The notes under the pieces: model-generated
The model's input: the letters and a program-made list of their open reading frames with translations, nothing else
Told to the model about the DNA's origin: nothing
Databases searched by the model: none
In this document: piece after piece, positions 48,349 to 56,773 of the stretch
Numbering within the stretch: position 1 is the first letter of the stretch
How the letters are laid out: each line of letters opens with the position of its first letter
Translations under genes and position numbers: made by a program
Source: DATBLE01 sp963808815
Lineage (GTDB): Bacteria > Actinomycetota > Thermoleophilia > Gaiellales > Gaiellaceae
Reading direction: 5' to 3'
DNA: 64,000 nt
Assembly: GCA_963808815.1 (NCBI GenBank)
Contig: CAWEGI010000001.1
Span: 1 to 64,000, forward strand

Positions 48349-48924
48349 ATGTCGTATCTTCCGGCAGGTTCTGCGGTGACCGACGTACACGGGGGGCGAG
48401 TGGCAGGGAGCGGGCGGCGCCGCCGTCCTCGCCGTCCTGCGGGCGCTCTGCTCCGACCGGCGCTCGCCCTGACCACGGTCGGCGCAGCGAGCCTGATCGC
48501 AGCGGCCCTGGCGCTGCCCGCGGAAGAGTCCCAGCGGACGATCCGCTTCCTCGAGATCGCCCGGACCACGCACGCACGTCTGATCGACCACAACGGCAAC
48601 CGGCAGCCGGACATGGGCGACTCGATCGTCGCGGCCTCGGACCTGTTCCGCTGGGATGGATCGCGCCGGGGGGCGCGACTCGGTCACCTGTGGCGGGTAT
48701 GCATCTTCGCGACGCCGACCACCGGCAACTGCGCCGCCACCGTCTTCCTGCCGGACGGGACGATCCGGATCGTGGGCTACGTCGAGTTCGACCGCGCCGC
48801 GGACGAGCTCGCGGTCGTCGGCGGCACCGGGGCGTACCTGGGCATACGGGGAAGCTTCACCTCGCAGCCGCTCGGCAAGAGAACGTCGACCAGGTCGTCC
48901 GACCTGGTGCGCCTGCTGCGCTAG
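48349..48924 (+). CDS. secreted or anchored allene-oxide-cyclase-barrel-like protein
   Basis: About 191 residues. An N-terminal basic segment and hydrophobic helix (ALALTTVGAASLIAAALAL) are followed by TIRFLEIARTTHARLIDHNGNRQPDMGDSIV and FDRAADELAVVGGTGAYLGIRGSF. The second block is the hallmark of the AOC/dirigent-like beta-barrel fold. The start is uncertain: ATG 48349, GTG 48376 and GTG 48400 all precede the helix. Paired head to head with the gene at 47741. Confidence 0.65.
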   Translation: MSYLPAGSAVTDVHGGRVAGSGRRRRPRRPAGALLRPALALTTVGAASLIAAALALPAEESQRTIRFLEIARTTHARLIDHNGNRQPDMGDSIVAASDLFRWDGSRRGARLGHLWRVCIFATPTTGNCAATVFLPDGTIRIVGYVEFDRAADELAVVGGTGAYLGIRGSFTSQPLGKRTSTRSSDLVRLLR

Positions 48925-48964
48925 GTTCCCGCTCGCTCCGGCGCGCCGGTAGGGTTGCTGCGCC

Positions 48965-49404
48965 GTGGACATGCGCCGCTTCCTCCCGATCATCCTGATC
49001 GCGTTCGCGGCGCTGTTCATCCTGCCCCAGCTGTTCAAGGGCGGTGGCTCGAAGACCCTCTCGTCGAAGGACCGGGCGGCGATGACCCGCGACGCCATGC
49101 TCCGCATCGACAGGGCCCAGAAGGCCTCGTTCGCGAAGACCGGGAAGTACACCGACAGCCTGGCGGACTTCGTGGTCGCCGACAAGGTGCTGGCGAAAGA
49201 GCTGACCGTCCCGCTGACGATCGACCTGAGCACGAGCGGCAACGACAAGAGCTACGTGGTCACCATCTCGAGCGACGTGCTCAGCGTCGCGCGGGCGCGC
49301 AAGGGACCGAAGGTCGTCTCGAGCAGCTGCCGGACGCTGAAGCGCAGCACGGCTTCAAGTGCCCGGTACCGCCGACGCCGACCACCACGACGACAGGGAA
49401 GTGA
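48965..49404 (+). CDS. membrane-anchored protein, pilin-like (one frameshift)
   Basis: About 146 residues. The N-terminal helix MRRFLPIILIAFAALFILPQLF is followed by a region like the head of minor pilins (RDAMLRIDRAQKASFAKTGKYTDSLADF). Near 49354 one base appears to be missing; the other frame then gives GFKCPVPPTPTTTTTGK and a TGA that overlaps the next GTG. There is no type IV prepilin cleavage site that I can see, so the pilin resemblance is only to the soluble part. GTG 48965 or ATG 48971. Confidence 0.6.
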
Positions 49405-49658
49405 CGAGCGCTCCCCGCTGGTGGGAGCTCCGACGCGCGCAGAACCTCAAGCCCGCCACGTACACGTGCCCGCTGTGCGGCAGGCGGCTCGCCTCGATGA
49501 GCGATCACGTGCTGCTCTTCCCCGAGGGCGACCACGCGCAGCGGCGCCACGCGCACACCGAGTGCGTGCGGCAGGCGCGGGAAGCCGGGAGGCTGCCGAG
49601 CCGCTCGGAGTGGAAGAAGACGCAGCCTCGGCGCGGCTGGTTCCGGCGGAGCGCCTAG
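49401..49658 (+). CDS. small zinc-ribbon-like protein
   Basis: An 85-residue basic protein with CPLCGRR near residue 21 and HAHTEC near residue 49, a likely zinc site of CxxC...HxxxC type, plus a basic C-terminus. GTG 49401 overlaps the preceding stop as GTGA, so translation is coupled. Function unknown; nucleic-acid binding is possible. Confidence 0.65.
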   Translation: MTSAPRWWELRRAQNLKPATYTCPLCGRRLASMSDHVLLFPEGDHAQRRHAHTECVRQAREAGRLPSRSEWKKTQPRRGWFRRSA

Positions 49659-50224
49659 GCTGCCGGGACGACGGCGAAGAGGCAGAACACCCGGCGTGTC
49701 CCCTCCGGGTGGTGCGCCGCGTTGCGGTCGGCGGTGTACTTCTTCAGCACGGCGTAGAGCTCGGAATCGAACGCGGCCGCCTCGTCCTCCGTCAGCCAGA
49801 GGTAGGCACGGCTGACGCCGGCGAGGTCGCGCCACGCCTTCGTCTCGGTCTCCTCGATCGCTGCCCAGCGGCGGAACTCGTCGCGGAGGTGCTGCAAGGT
49901 GGTGCCTGCGACGACGTCGACCGCCGCCGTGGAGATCGTCTCCGGATCGAATTTGAGCGTGCGCCCGGCCGCCCGCCACGGACGCTCTCGCCCGTCCTCG
50001 CGCGCCGCACCGTGCTCGACGATGCCCCAGCGCTCGAGCGCCCGCAGGTGGTAGCTCATCGCACTGGCAGACAGGCCGGTCAGCTCTGCGAGCTCGCTCG
50101 AGGTCCGTTCCACGCCCTGGTACAGCTCGTCCACGACGGCCAGCCGGGCTGGGTGCGCCAGCGCCCGGAGGGCGCCGGGGTCCTCGAGCTTGACATCACC
50201 TTTGAGACGCCGAGGTGAGCTCAT
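49655..50224 (-). CDS. ArsR-family winged-helix repressor
   Basis: A 189-residue protein. The HTH is LAHPARLAVVDELYQGVERTSSELAELTGLSASAMSYHLRALERWGIVEHG, a classic ArsR head, followed by a C-terminal helical domain (QHLRDEFRRWAAIEETE). No metal-site cysteine pair is present in the recognition helix. ATG 50224 is used; the frame is open into the divergent gene. It faces the MFS exporter gene across a 63-bp gap containing a strong inverted repeat, so it most likely represses the exporter. Confidence 0.85.
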   Translation of the reverse strand: MSSPRRLKGDVKLEDPGALRALAHPARLAVVDELYQGVERTSSELAELTGLSASAMSYHLRALERWGIVEHGAAREDGRERPWRAAGRTLKFDPETISTAAVDVVAGTTLQHLRDEFRRWAAIEETETKAWRDLAGVSRAYLWLTEDEAAAFDSELYAVLKKYTADRNAAHHPEGTRRVFCLFAVVPAA

Positions 50225-50248
50225 CGCACGAGATCCTACGCCGCCGCC

Positions 50249-50296
50249 TTGACAGCGTGAAGCATCTCCTTCATAGTCATGAAGCGAATGCTTCAC
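50249..50296 (+). promoter_or_regulatory. MFS promoter and ArsR operator
   Basis: TTGACA at 50249-50254 and CATAGT at 50272-50277 are 17 bases apart, a good sigma-70-type promoter. Around it, GTGAAGCAT (50257-50265) and ATGCTTCAC (50288-50296) are perfect inverted nine-base arms, and CTTCAT-AGTC-ATGAAG (50269-50284) is a second palindrome centred over the -10. Binding here would block the polymerase. Predicted transcription starts near 50284, so ATG 50288 rather than ATG 50279 is likely to be the gene start. Confidence 0.7.
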
Positions 50297-51535
50297 GATT
50301 ACCTCACGATCTGGCGTCACCGCGACCTACGGGTGATGATCCCCGCGCGGGCGATAAGCGCCTTCGGCGACGACATGGCACTGCTCGTGCTGGTGCTCCG
50401 GGTCTACGCGGACGGCCGCGGCCCGTGGTCGATCACGATCCTGCTGCTCTGCGCGACCGTCCCCGTCGTCGTGCTCGCGCCGGTGGCCGGCCGGCTCGTC
50501 GACACCATCCCCTTCCGGACCCTCGCGTCCGTCGCCGCGGTCTGGCAGGCGGTGTGCTGCGTCGCGCTCGCGTTCGCGGACCCGTTGTGGCTCGTCTTCG
50601 CCCTCGTCGTCGTGCTCCAGTTGGGCCAGGTCGTCGCCAACCCCGCCTGGGTCGCGCTCGTCCCGGAGATCGCCGAGCCGGACGAGATCGGGCAGGCGAT
50701 GGGTGCGTCCCAGTCGCTGTCCACGCTCGCCGCAGTGGCCGCCCCCGCCGTCGCCGGCGTCCTGGCGGGGACGTTCGGCTACGGGGCGCCGCTGCTGATC
50801 GACGCCGCCACGTTCGCAGGGCTCGCCGCGGCCGCGCTGGCCATCCACGCGACCCGTCGGCAGTCGGCGGCCGACCCGGCGACGAACGCGCCGCCGCCCG
50901 CCGCGTTCTCCCTGCGGAAGGACGCGCTCCTCTGGCCGCTCGTGCTCGGGGTCTGCGCGCTCGTGCTCGTGGGCGAGTCCACGAACGTGGTCGAGGTCTT
51001 CCTGCTTCGCGGCACCCTCGGCGCGGGGACGGTCGTGTTCGGCCTGGTCGCCGCGATGCTCGCCGTCGGGGTGGTCGCCGGCTCGCTGTTCGCCGGCAGG
51101 AACGCGCCTGACGGAGTCAGGGCGATGCGCACCGCGGTGGCCGCACTCGTCCTCGCCCTGATGCTGACTGCCGCCGGACTCGCCCCGGTCGTGTGGCTGT
51201 TCGCCGTCGCCTGGGCGATCGTCGGCGTCGCCAACGGCGTCGCCAATGTGGATGCCAGCACGCTGCTGCTGAGCCGCACGCCCGACTTCTGCCGTGGCCG
51301 GGTGCTCGCGACGGTGAACGGAATGGTGCGCGGCAGCTCGTTGGCGGCGATGGTCCTCGGCGGGCTCGGGGGGACGCTGCTCGGCCCGCGCCCCACGTTC
51401 GTTATTGCCGGGACCCTGATGGCGGTCGTCGCCGTCGCGCTGCTCGTTCGGCTCACCAGGACGCTTTCCGTTGGCTCCGCGCGAAGCGCCGCCACTCCTT
51501 CCGGGTCTCCGAGCGAAGCCGAGCGTCCTGCTTGA
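50288..51535 (+). CDS. MFS exporter (EntS/MFS_3-like)
   Basis: About 415 residues with 12 helices; the N-terminal part IPARAISAFGDDMALLVL and PLWLVFALVVVLQLGQVVANPAWVALVPEI are typical of the MFS_3 / EntS-type exporters. An ATG at 50279 is in frame, but the promoter places the transcript start behind it. The 3' end overlaps the convergent rsgA by about 80 bp. The likely inducer is the exported compound, which is unknown. Confidence 0.85.
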   Translation: MLHDYLTIWRHRDLRVMIPARAISAFGDDMALLVLVLRVYADGRGPWSITILLLCATVPVVVLAPVAGRLVDTIPFRTLASVAAVWQAVCCVALAFADPLWLVFALVVVLQLGQVVANPAWVALVPEIAEPDEIGQAMGASQSLSTLAAVAAPAVAGVLAGTFGYGAPLLIDAATFAGLAAAALAIHATRRQSAADPATNAPPPAAFSLRKDALLWPLVLGVCALVLVGESTNVVEVFLLRGTLGAGTVVFGLVAAMLAVGVVAGSLFAGRNAPDGVRAMRTAVAALVLALMLTAAGLAPVVWLFAVAWAIVGVANGVANVDASTLLLSRTPDFCRGRVLATVNGMVRGSSLAAMVLGGLGGTLLGPRPTFVIAGTLMAVVAVALLVRLTRTLSVGSARSAATPSGSPSEAERPA

Positions 51536-52511
51536 CCTCGAGCCAGCGCAGCTCGTTCTGCAGCTTCCTCCAGCTCTCGTAGCGCTCCCGGTCGAGCGTG
51601 CCCTCGTCGAGCGCGGCCCGCACGCCGCAGTCGGGCTCACGCTCGTGCGAGCAGTCGGCGAAGCGGCACTGCGCAGCGGCCGCAGCCACGTCGTCGAATG
51701 CAGTCGCGAGCCCCTCCTCCGACTCCCAGAGCCGCAGCTCCCGCATTCCCGGGGTATCGAGGTAGAGACCGCCGCCGGGAAGCAGCAGGAGCTGGCGGTG
51801 GGTGGTCGTGTGGCGCCCGCGGCCGTCGGCGCGAAGGTCGCCGGTCGCCATCAGCTCCTCGCCGGCAAGGCGGTTGACGAGCGACGACTTCCCCACGCCG
51901 GACGAGCCCAGCGCGGCCACGGTCCTGCCCTCGCCGAAGTACTGCGCGAGCGCGTCGACGCCCTCGCCGGTGACGTTGCTGACCGGATGGACCGGCACGC
52001 CGAGCGCGACCGACCCGACCTCGAGCAGCGCCGCGTCGACGTCGGCGCAGAGGTCGGTCTTGGTCAGGACCACCACCGGAGAGGCGCCGCTCTCCCAGGC
52101 CAGGGTCAGGTACCGCTCGAGGCGGCGCGCGTTGAAGTCGCCGTCGAGGCCGGCAGTCAAGAAGACGACGTCGACGTTCGCCGCGACGACCTGCTCCACC
52201 GTTCCGCCGTGGTCGCTGGCGGCCAAGCGCGAGAACTTGGTGCGACGCGGGAGAACCGCCTGGACGAGGGCCCGCTCGGCCCCCTCGGGATCGGCGATCG
52301 CGACCCAGTCGCCGACTGCCGGCAGGTCGCCGCGCTCGCCGGTGGTGTGGCGGAGCCGGCCGGAGAGCTCGGCCCAGCGCTCGCCGGACTGCAGATAGAC
52401 GAGAAGGGCGCCCCGCTGCTCCACGGCGACGCGCGCGGGCACGAGTCCTTCGGCCGCATACGGGGCGAACTGTTCTTCGATGGCTGGATCCCAGCCGAGA
52501 TGCTCGAGCAA
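51453..52511 (-). CDS. rsgA: ribosome small-subunit-dependent GTPase A
   Basis: A 352-residue circularly permuted GTPase that helps mature the 30S subunit. The OB-fold is at about 35-110. The GTPase motifs appear in permuted order: TKTD (G4), then GSSGVGKSS (G1) and DTPG (G3). The C-terminal zinc site is CRFADCSH with a later DCGV. The TTG start at 52511 is supported by AAAGGAG seven bases ahead, one of the best sites in the window. Confidence 0.92.
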   Translation of the reverse strand: MLEHLGWDPAIEEQFAPYAAEGLVPARVAVEQRGALLVYLQSGERWAELSGRLRHTTGERGDLPAVGDWVAIADPEGAERALVQAVLPRRTKFSRLAASDHGGTVEQVVAANVDVVFLTAGLDGDFNARRLERYLTLAWESGASPVVVLTKTDLCADVDAALLEVGSVALGVPVHPVSNVTGEGVDALAQYFGEGRTVAALGSSGVGKSSLVNRLAGEELMATGDLRADGRGRHTTTHRQLLLLPGGGLYLDTPGMRELRLWESEEGLATAFDDVAAAAAQCRFADCSHEREPDCGVRAALDEGTLDRERYESWRKLQNELRWLEVKQDARLRSETRKEWRRFARSQRKASW

Positions 52512-52596
52512 CGCATTACTCCTTTACGCACGTGAGGGCAGGCAGCCGAGGCCGCCGGGACACGGACCGGGAGGGCGCTGCTTGCTCTAGCCGGAG

Positions 52597-52647
52597 CTAG
52601 CTACGCGCCCTGCGCCGGAGGCGATCGGCAAGCGCGGTCTTCGTCAT
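52597..52647 (-). CDS. 16-aa micro-ORF with perfect ribosome site
   Basis: ATG 52647 follows GGAGGT at ideal spacing and encodes MTKTALADRLRRRARS before a stop. It lies between the SGNH lipase gene and rsgA on the same strand. It could be a leader peptide or a tiny basic protein; a chance ORF is the alternative, though the ribosome site is unusually good. Confidence 0.35.
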   Translation of the reverse strand: MTKTALADRLRRRARS

Positions 52648-52699
52648 CTGTGCCACCTCCTGGAGTCGCAGGGCGTCGGGGATTCAAACTGTACCCGAT

Positions 52700-53359
52700 C
52701 TACGGCAGCCGGAAGGCCCGCTCGCCGAGGAGCCGGTAGCCCTCGACCGACGGATGGTCGCCGTCCGACGTCCACTGCTCCTTCATTCGACCCGGCCGGG
52801 CCGGGTCTTCGAGTGTGGCGTAGAAGGGGAGCACCGGGACGTGCTCGGCGCCCGCGAGCCCGCGGATCAGCTCGTTCAGCCGGCGGATCTTCGGGTCGGC
52901 CTCGGGATAGCCGTTGTTCCAGGGCAGCAGGCTCACGACGGCCACCTCGAGGCCGAGCTGCTTGCCGCGCCGAACCATCCGGCGGAGGTTCTCCGCCGCG
53001 GTCTCGACCGGACGGCCCTGTGCGATGTCGTTGATGCCGCCCTGCACGACCAGCACGCGCGCGTCCTGCGCGCACTCGTCCAGTCGGCGGGCGATCTCGT
53101 CGGTGCGCTGGCCGTAGACACCGCAGTTGCGGAAGCGCAGGCCGGGATGCGCCTTCTGCGCCCAGTACTGCCACTGGCTCTTCTCGTCGGCGCCGAAGCC
53201 GAGCGTCTCGCGCATCCGCGGGTCGGGGTCGTAGCCGGGCGAGCCGGCGGTGATCGAGTCGCCGAGCGTCGCCACCAGGGTGGTCGGCGCGGACGTGCTC
53301 GAGGCGCCGCAGCCGGCGAGGACGAGAACAGCGCTGAGCGTCACTGCCGCATGCCTCAC
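52700..53359 (-). CDS. SGNH/GDSL-family lipoprotein hydrolase
   Basis: A 219-residue lipoprotein: signal with lipobox LAGC at about residues 13-16, then GDSITAG (block I), GGIND (block III) and SDGDHPS (block V, Asp-His). Ser, Asp and His of the triad are all present. It is an esterase, lipase or carbohydrate deacetylase acting outside the membrane. GTG 53359 overlaps the kelch stop as GTGA, so translation is coupled. Confidence 0.85.
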   Translation of the reverse strand: MRHAAVTLSAVLVLAGCGASSTSAPTTLVATLGDSITAGSPGYDPDPRMRETLGFGADEKSQWQYWAQKAHPGLRFRNCGVYGQRTDEIARRLDECAQDARVLVVQGGINDIAQGRPVETAAENLRRMVRRGKQLGLEVAVVSLLPWNNGYPEADPKIRRLNELIRGLAGAEHVPVLPFYATLEDPARPGRMKEQWTSDGDHPSVEGYRLLGERAFRLP

Positions 53360-54249
53360 TTCAGGTCGAGGTACTCGTCGGCCCCGCTGACGGCCAGGCC
53401 GGGCGTCGGCCCGCCGCCGACCGCGTAGACGCGGGTTCCGACCGCGACGACGCCGAGACCGTGCCGTGGCGTACGCAGGTCGGGCAGCCGGCTCCAGCGC
53501 CCGCGAGCGATGTCCCACGCATACACCGAGGCGATCGTCCCGGCCGGCTCCTCGCCGCCGACCGAGACGAGGCGGCCTGCGGCGACGGCGGCGCCGGTGC
53601 CCCCGCGCGGGCGGGGGACGTCGGGGAGCCGACGCCACCGCTTCTCTCCGGGCGTCCAGCTCTCGAAGGTGGCGACGTTGGTGTCGTAGCCGGCCCTCCG
53701 CCCGCCGAGGGCGTAGATCCGCCCACCGGCCGCGGTCACCGCGAGATGCTCGCGCGGCGTCGGCGCCGGCACGACCGACCAGCGCCTGGTGCGCAGGTCC
53801 AGGGCGAAGGCCCGCCGGGCGAGGCCGGCGGCGCCGACGCCTCCGACCACGTACAACCGCCCGCCGACGACGGCGGCGCCCCCGGCCGCGCGGGGCTCCG
53901 GCATCCGCGGAAGGGCGCGCCAGCGGGCGCCGTCGAACGCGAACACGGTTCGCAGCCGCTCCCCCGCCCCGAGCCGGCCGCCGTAGCCGCCGGCGACGTA
54001 GACGCGGCCACCGTCCGACGCGACGAGTGGATGGTGGACGGCGACGGGCAGACCGGGCAGGCGCCGCCAGCGACCCGTCGCCGCCGAGAACGCGTCTGCC
54101 CGCGCCGAGGGGACGCCCTCGGCCGTCAGCCCGCCTACGACGACGATCTGGCCGCGGAGCACGGCCGCGCCGACCTCCGTCCGCGGCTGCGGGAGCGGCG
54201 CGGCGGTCAGCCAGGCGAGCGCGGCGACGGCGAGCTTCGCCCAGATCAC
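53356..54249 (-). CDS. secreted kelch-repeat beta-propeller
   Basis: A 297-residue protein with a signal-like start (IWAKLAVAALAWLTAAPLP) and six kelch repeats, visible as recurring VYVAGG, LYVVGG, IYALGG and VYAVGG motifs about 45-50 residues apart, each followed by a W-containing strand. Kelch propellers mediate binding. GTG 54249 overlaps the asparaginase stop as GTGA. It sits between asparaginase and the SGNH lipase in one coupled unit. Confidence 0.85.
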   Translation of the reverse strand: MIWAKLAVAALAWLTAAPLPQPRTEVGAAVLRGQIVVVGGLTAEGVPSARADAFSAATGRWRRLPGLPVAVHHPLVASDGGRVYVAGGYGGRLGAGERLRTVFAFDGARWRALPRMPEPRAAGGAAVVGGRLYVVGGVGAAGLARRAFALDLRTRRWSVVPAPTPREHLAVTAAGGRIYALGGRRAGYDTNVATFESWTPGEKRWRRLPDVPRPRGGTGAAVAAGRLVSVGGEEPAGTIASVYAWDIARGRWSRLPDLRTPRHGLGVVAVGTRVYAVGGGPTPGLAVSGADEYLDLK

Positions 54250-55118
54250 GTGCCGACCTCGCCCACCCGTTCCCCGCGGCTGTTCAGGAGGAGCACGGCG
54301 CCGAAGTCGTCGCCGAGGCCGAGGAGGGCCGCGAGCGCCGGCCGCAGCGCTCGCATGTTGCCGTCCTCGACCTTGAGCGCGATCCCGACGCCCTCGGGCG
54401 TGGCGGCGCAGATCAGACCCTCGGCCCCGCCCTTCGCGATCCACCCCGGTCGGAGCCGCATGAGGTCCGTGTCGGTCGCACCACGCTCGTAGCCGATCAA
54501 CCCGGGGTGGGCGGTCATCGCGGCGACGATCCGCCCGCCGCCCTCGAGTCGGGCGAGGCGCGAGAACGTGTACGCCATCCGCTCGAGGCTCATGCCGAAG
54601 GTGGGAACGCCGCAGCCGTCCACCGCGGTGACGACCTCGCCCTCGTCGAGGTCGGCCGCGGCCGCGATCTCACCCAGGAGCAGCTGCTGGAGCGGATGGG
54701 ACGCCAGCCGGTAACCCTCGATCGGCCAGCCGCGGGCCCGGCAGACGGCGAGGAAGCCCGCGTGCTTGCCGGAGCAGTTGTGCGAGAGCAGGCTCGGCCC
54801 GCGCCCCTCCTGCGGGCCGAGCTCGAGATCGGCCTCGGTCGCAGGCGCACGCTCGAGCAGGCTGCGCGCCGCCTCCAGTTGCGGCGGCTCGGCCCGGTGG
54901 GACGCACAGGCGATCGCGAGCTCGACCTCGGTGACGTCGTCGCGCTCGCGGGCGAGCGGCAGCGCCTGGAGCGGCTTCGACGAGGATCGGTAGAACGTGA
55001 CCAACCCAGGATCGCCCGCCGACTCGGTGATCCGCCCCTCCTCGACGACGACCGCGTGCACGCGGTGGACGGCCTCGACCAGGCTCCCGCGACGCACCGT
55101 CACCGCGATCGCGCTCAC
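54246..55118 (-). CDS. asparaginase of the Rhizobium etli type II class
   Basis: A 290-residue protein with the class-3 asparaginase signatures: YRSSSKPLQALPL, HNCSGKHAGFL and DGCGVPTFG. These carry the proposed catalytic Ser/Lys and the Cys/Lys metal-linked pair. It would hydrolyse L-asparagine to aspartate in the cytoplasm. It is unlike the E. coli AnsA/AnsB family. First gene of the coupled asparaginase-kelch-SGNH unit. Confidence 0.88.
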   Translation of the reverse strand: MSAIAVTVRRGSLVEAVHRVHAVVVEEGRITESAGDPGLVTFYRSSSKPLQALPLARERDDVTEVELAIACASHRAEPPQLEAARSLLERAPATEADLELGPQEGRGPSLLSHNCSGKHAGFLAVCRARGWPIEGYRLASHPLQQLLLGEIAAAADLDEGEVVTAVDGCGVPTFGMSLERMAYTFSRLARLEGGGRIVAAMTAHPGLIGYERGATDTDLMRLRPGWIAKGGAEGLICAATPEGVGIALKVEDGNMRALRPALAALLGLGDDFGAVLLLNSRGERVGEVGT

Positions 55119-55208
55119 GACCTGACCCTACGTGCCCGAGCTCCCGGGAGTGGTGCGTCCCGATGACCCGTACTACGATCCGACTCGAGAACGTCGGGAG
55201 GAAGGAGC

Positions 55209-55887
55209 ATGGCCGCCGTCGCCGCCGCGATCGAGCTGGGTAATCCCGGCTTCGCAGAAGGCACGCTCCGAACCGCCCACGGGTTCGACGTCGACATCGC
55301 CAAGGCGCTGGCTCGGCGCATGGGCCTCAGGGCCAGGCTCGTCAACTACCCCTTCGGCCGGCTGTTCCTTCCCGGCTCGAAGCCGTTCGACGTCGCGTTG
55401 GAGTTCGTGACCATCCTCCCCGGCCGTGCGCGGTTCGTCGACTTCTCGGTGCCGTACTACTCCTCGACGCAAGGCGTGCTCGTCGCCAATGACATCCCTC
55501 GCGCGCCTGCGCAAGCTGCAGGTGTGCGCGAAACAGGTCACGACCGGGTTCCAGTACGTGCAGGACGTCATCCGGCCGGAAGGGCTGATCCTCGAGTACG
55601 CGACCGCGCCCGAGGCGTTGAACGCTCTGTCCACGAGCATCTGCGACGCGTTCGTCTTCGATCTGCCGGTGCTCGCGGCCGCCAAGGAGGCGACCCCGAA
55701 CCGCTACGGCGCCCTCGCCGGCCGCCTGGGCCCAACGGAGCGCTACGGCGTCGTCCTGCCGAAGGGCTCGAAGCTGCGACCCGTCATCAGCAAGGCAGTG
55801 CTGGCGCTCCAGCGCGACGGGACGATCCGGAAGGCGGCAGCGGCGAGCTTCGGGGCGACCCTCGGCTCGATCCCGGTCATCCGCTAG
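55209..55887 (+). CDS. family 3 extracellular solute-binding protein (frameshifted, no signal peptide)
   Basis: About 225 residues of the amino-acid-binding ABC receptor type: HGFDVDIAKALARRMGL, RARFVDFSVPYYSSTQGVLV, and after a break near 55497 LRKLQVCAKQVTTGFQYV and RYGVVLPKGSKLRP. ATG 55209 has a superb GGGAGGAAGGAG site, yet the product begins directly in the first strand without a signal peptide. Either an indel hides the 5' part or the protein is cytoplasmic. No permease or ATPase genes are adjacent. Confidence 0.7.
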
Positions 55888-55900
55888 CCGGGTTACGCCG

Positions 55901-56731
55901 TCACTTCAGGAGGCGCGACAGGCGCCGGTCCTTCAGGACGCGCCCGCCGGTCTGGCAACGGCTGCAGTAGAAGACGGTGTGTTCCTCGTAGTCGACTCTC
56001 GCGATGGTCGTGCCGCAGACGTAGCACGGCTCGCCCAGCCTGCGGTGGACGCGGTAGACCTGCTTGTCGCCGGCTCCGTGCTCGCGCAGTTCGAGGCCCC
56101 GTTCCAACTCGGAGTCGATCGCGTTGGCGAGCCGCTCGACCTCGTCCGGCTCGAGCTGCGTCGAGAGTGCGAATGGCGACAGCTTCGCCTGGTGAAGGAT
56201 CTCGTTCGCCCAGGCGCGCCCGATTCCGGCGATCGCCCGCTGGTCGCGGAGCAGCGAGTGAAGCCGCCGCGAGTCGGCGGCGAGGATCTCGCCGAGCCGC
56301 TCGACCCCGAGCCCCAGTGCCTCCGGCCCGAGGTGCGCCAGCTCCGCCTGGGCCTGCTCGGGCGTCAGCAGCCAGACGCCGGCCCGCTTCTTCGAGCCGG
56401 ACTCCGTCAGGACCAGCTCGGCGCCGTCCTGGAAGCGGAGCCTGAACGCCGGTGACTTCGGCCGCCCCTTCTCGCCCGGCCGCAGGTACCGGATCCGGCC
56501 CGCGCTCATCAGGTGGACGAGCAGCACGAGCTCGTCGTCGTCGGTCGGGAACAGCAGGCGCTTGCCGCGTCGCTCGGCGCCGGCGAGCCGCCGGCCGTCG
56601 AGCGACGACAACGGCGGGTCGAAGGTCTTCAGCGTCGCGACGTGCGCCGGCCCGGCCTTCTCGACCGGAAAGGCGCGAACGGGATCGTCCAGCAAGCGGC
56701 GCCACGCCTCCATTTCGGGCAGTTCGGGCAT
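55901..56731 (-). CDS. Fpg/Nei-type DNA glycosylase
   Basis: A 276-residue protein that starts MPELPEMEAW; Pro2 and Glu3 are the catalytic N-terminus of the family. The helix-two-turn-helix is at GIGRAWANEILHQAK and the C-terminal zinc finger is CYVCGTTIARVDYEEHTVFYCSRC. It excises oxidised bases. The exact substrate (8-oxoguanine or pyrimidines) is not decided. Confidence 0.9.
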   Translation of the reverse strand: MPELPEMEAWRRLLDDPVRAFPVEKAGPAHVATLKTFDPPLSSLDGRRLAGAERRGKRLLFPTDDDELVLLVHLMSAGRIRYLRPGEKGRPKSPAFRLRFQDGAELVLTESGSKKRAGVWLLTPEQAQAELAHLGPEALGLGVERLGEILAADSRRLHSLLRDQRAIAGIGRAWANEILHQAKLSPFALSTQLEPDEVERLANAIDSELERGLELREHGAGDKQVYRVHRRLGEPCYVCGTTIARVDYEEHTVFYCSRCQTGGRVLKDRRLSRLLK

Positions 56732-56773
56732 CGTCCGGAAGGATAGAGAGCAGGACGTGGGCAGACGCGGGGC

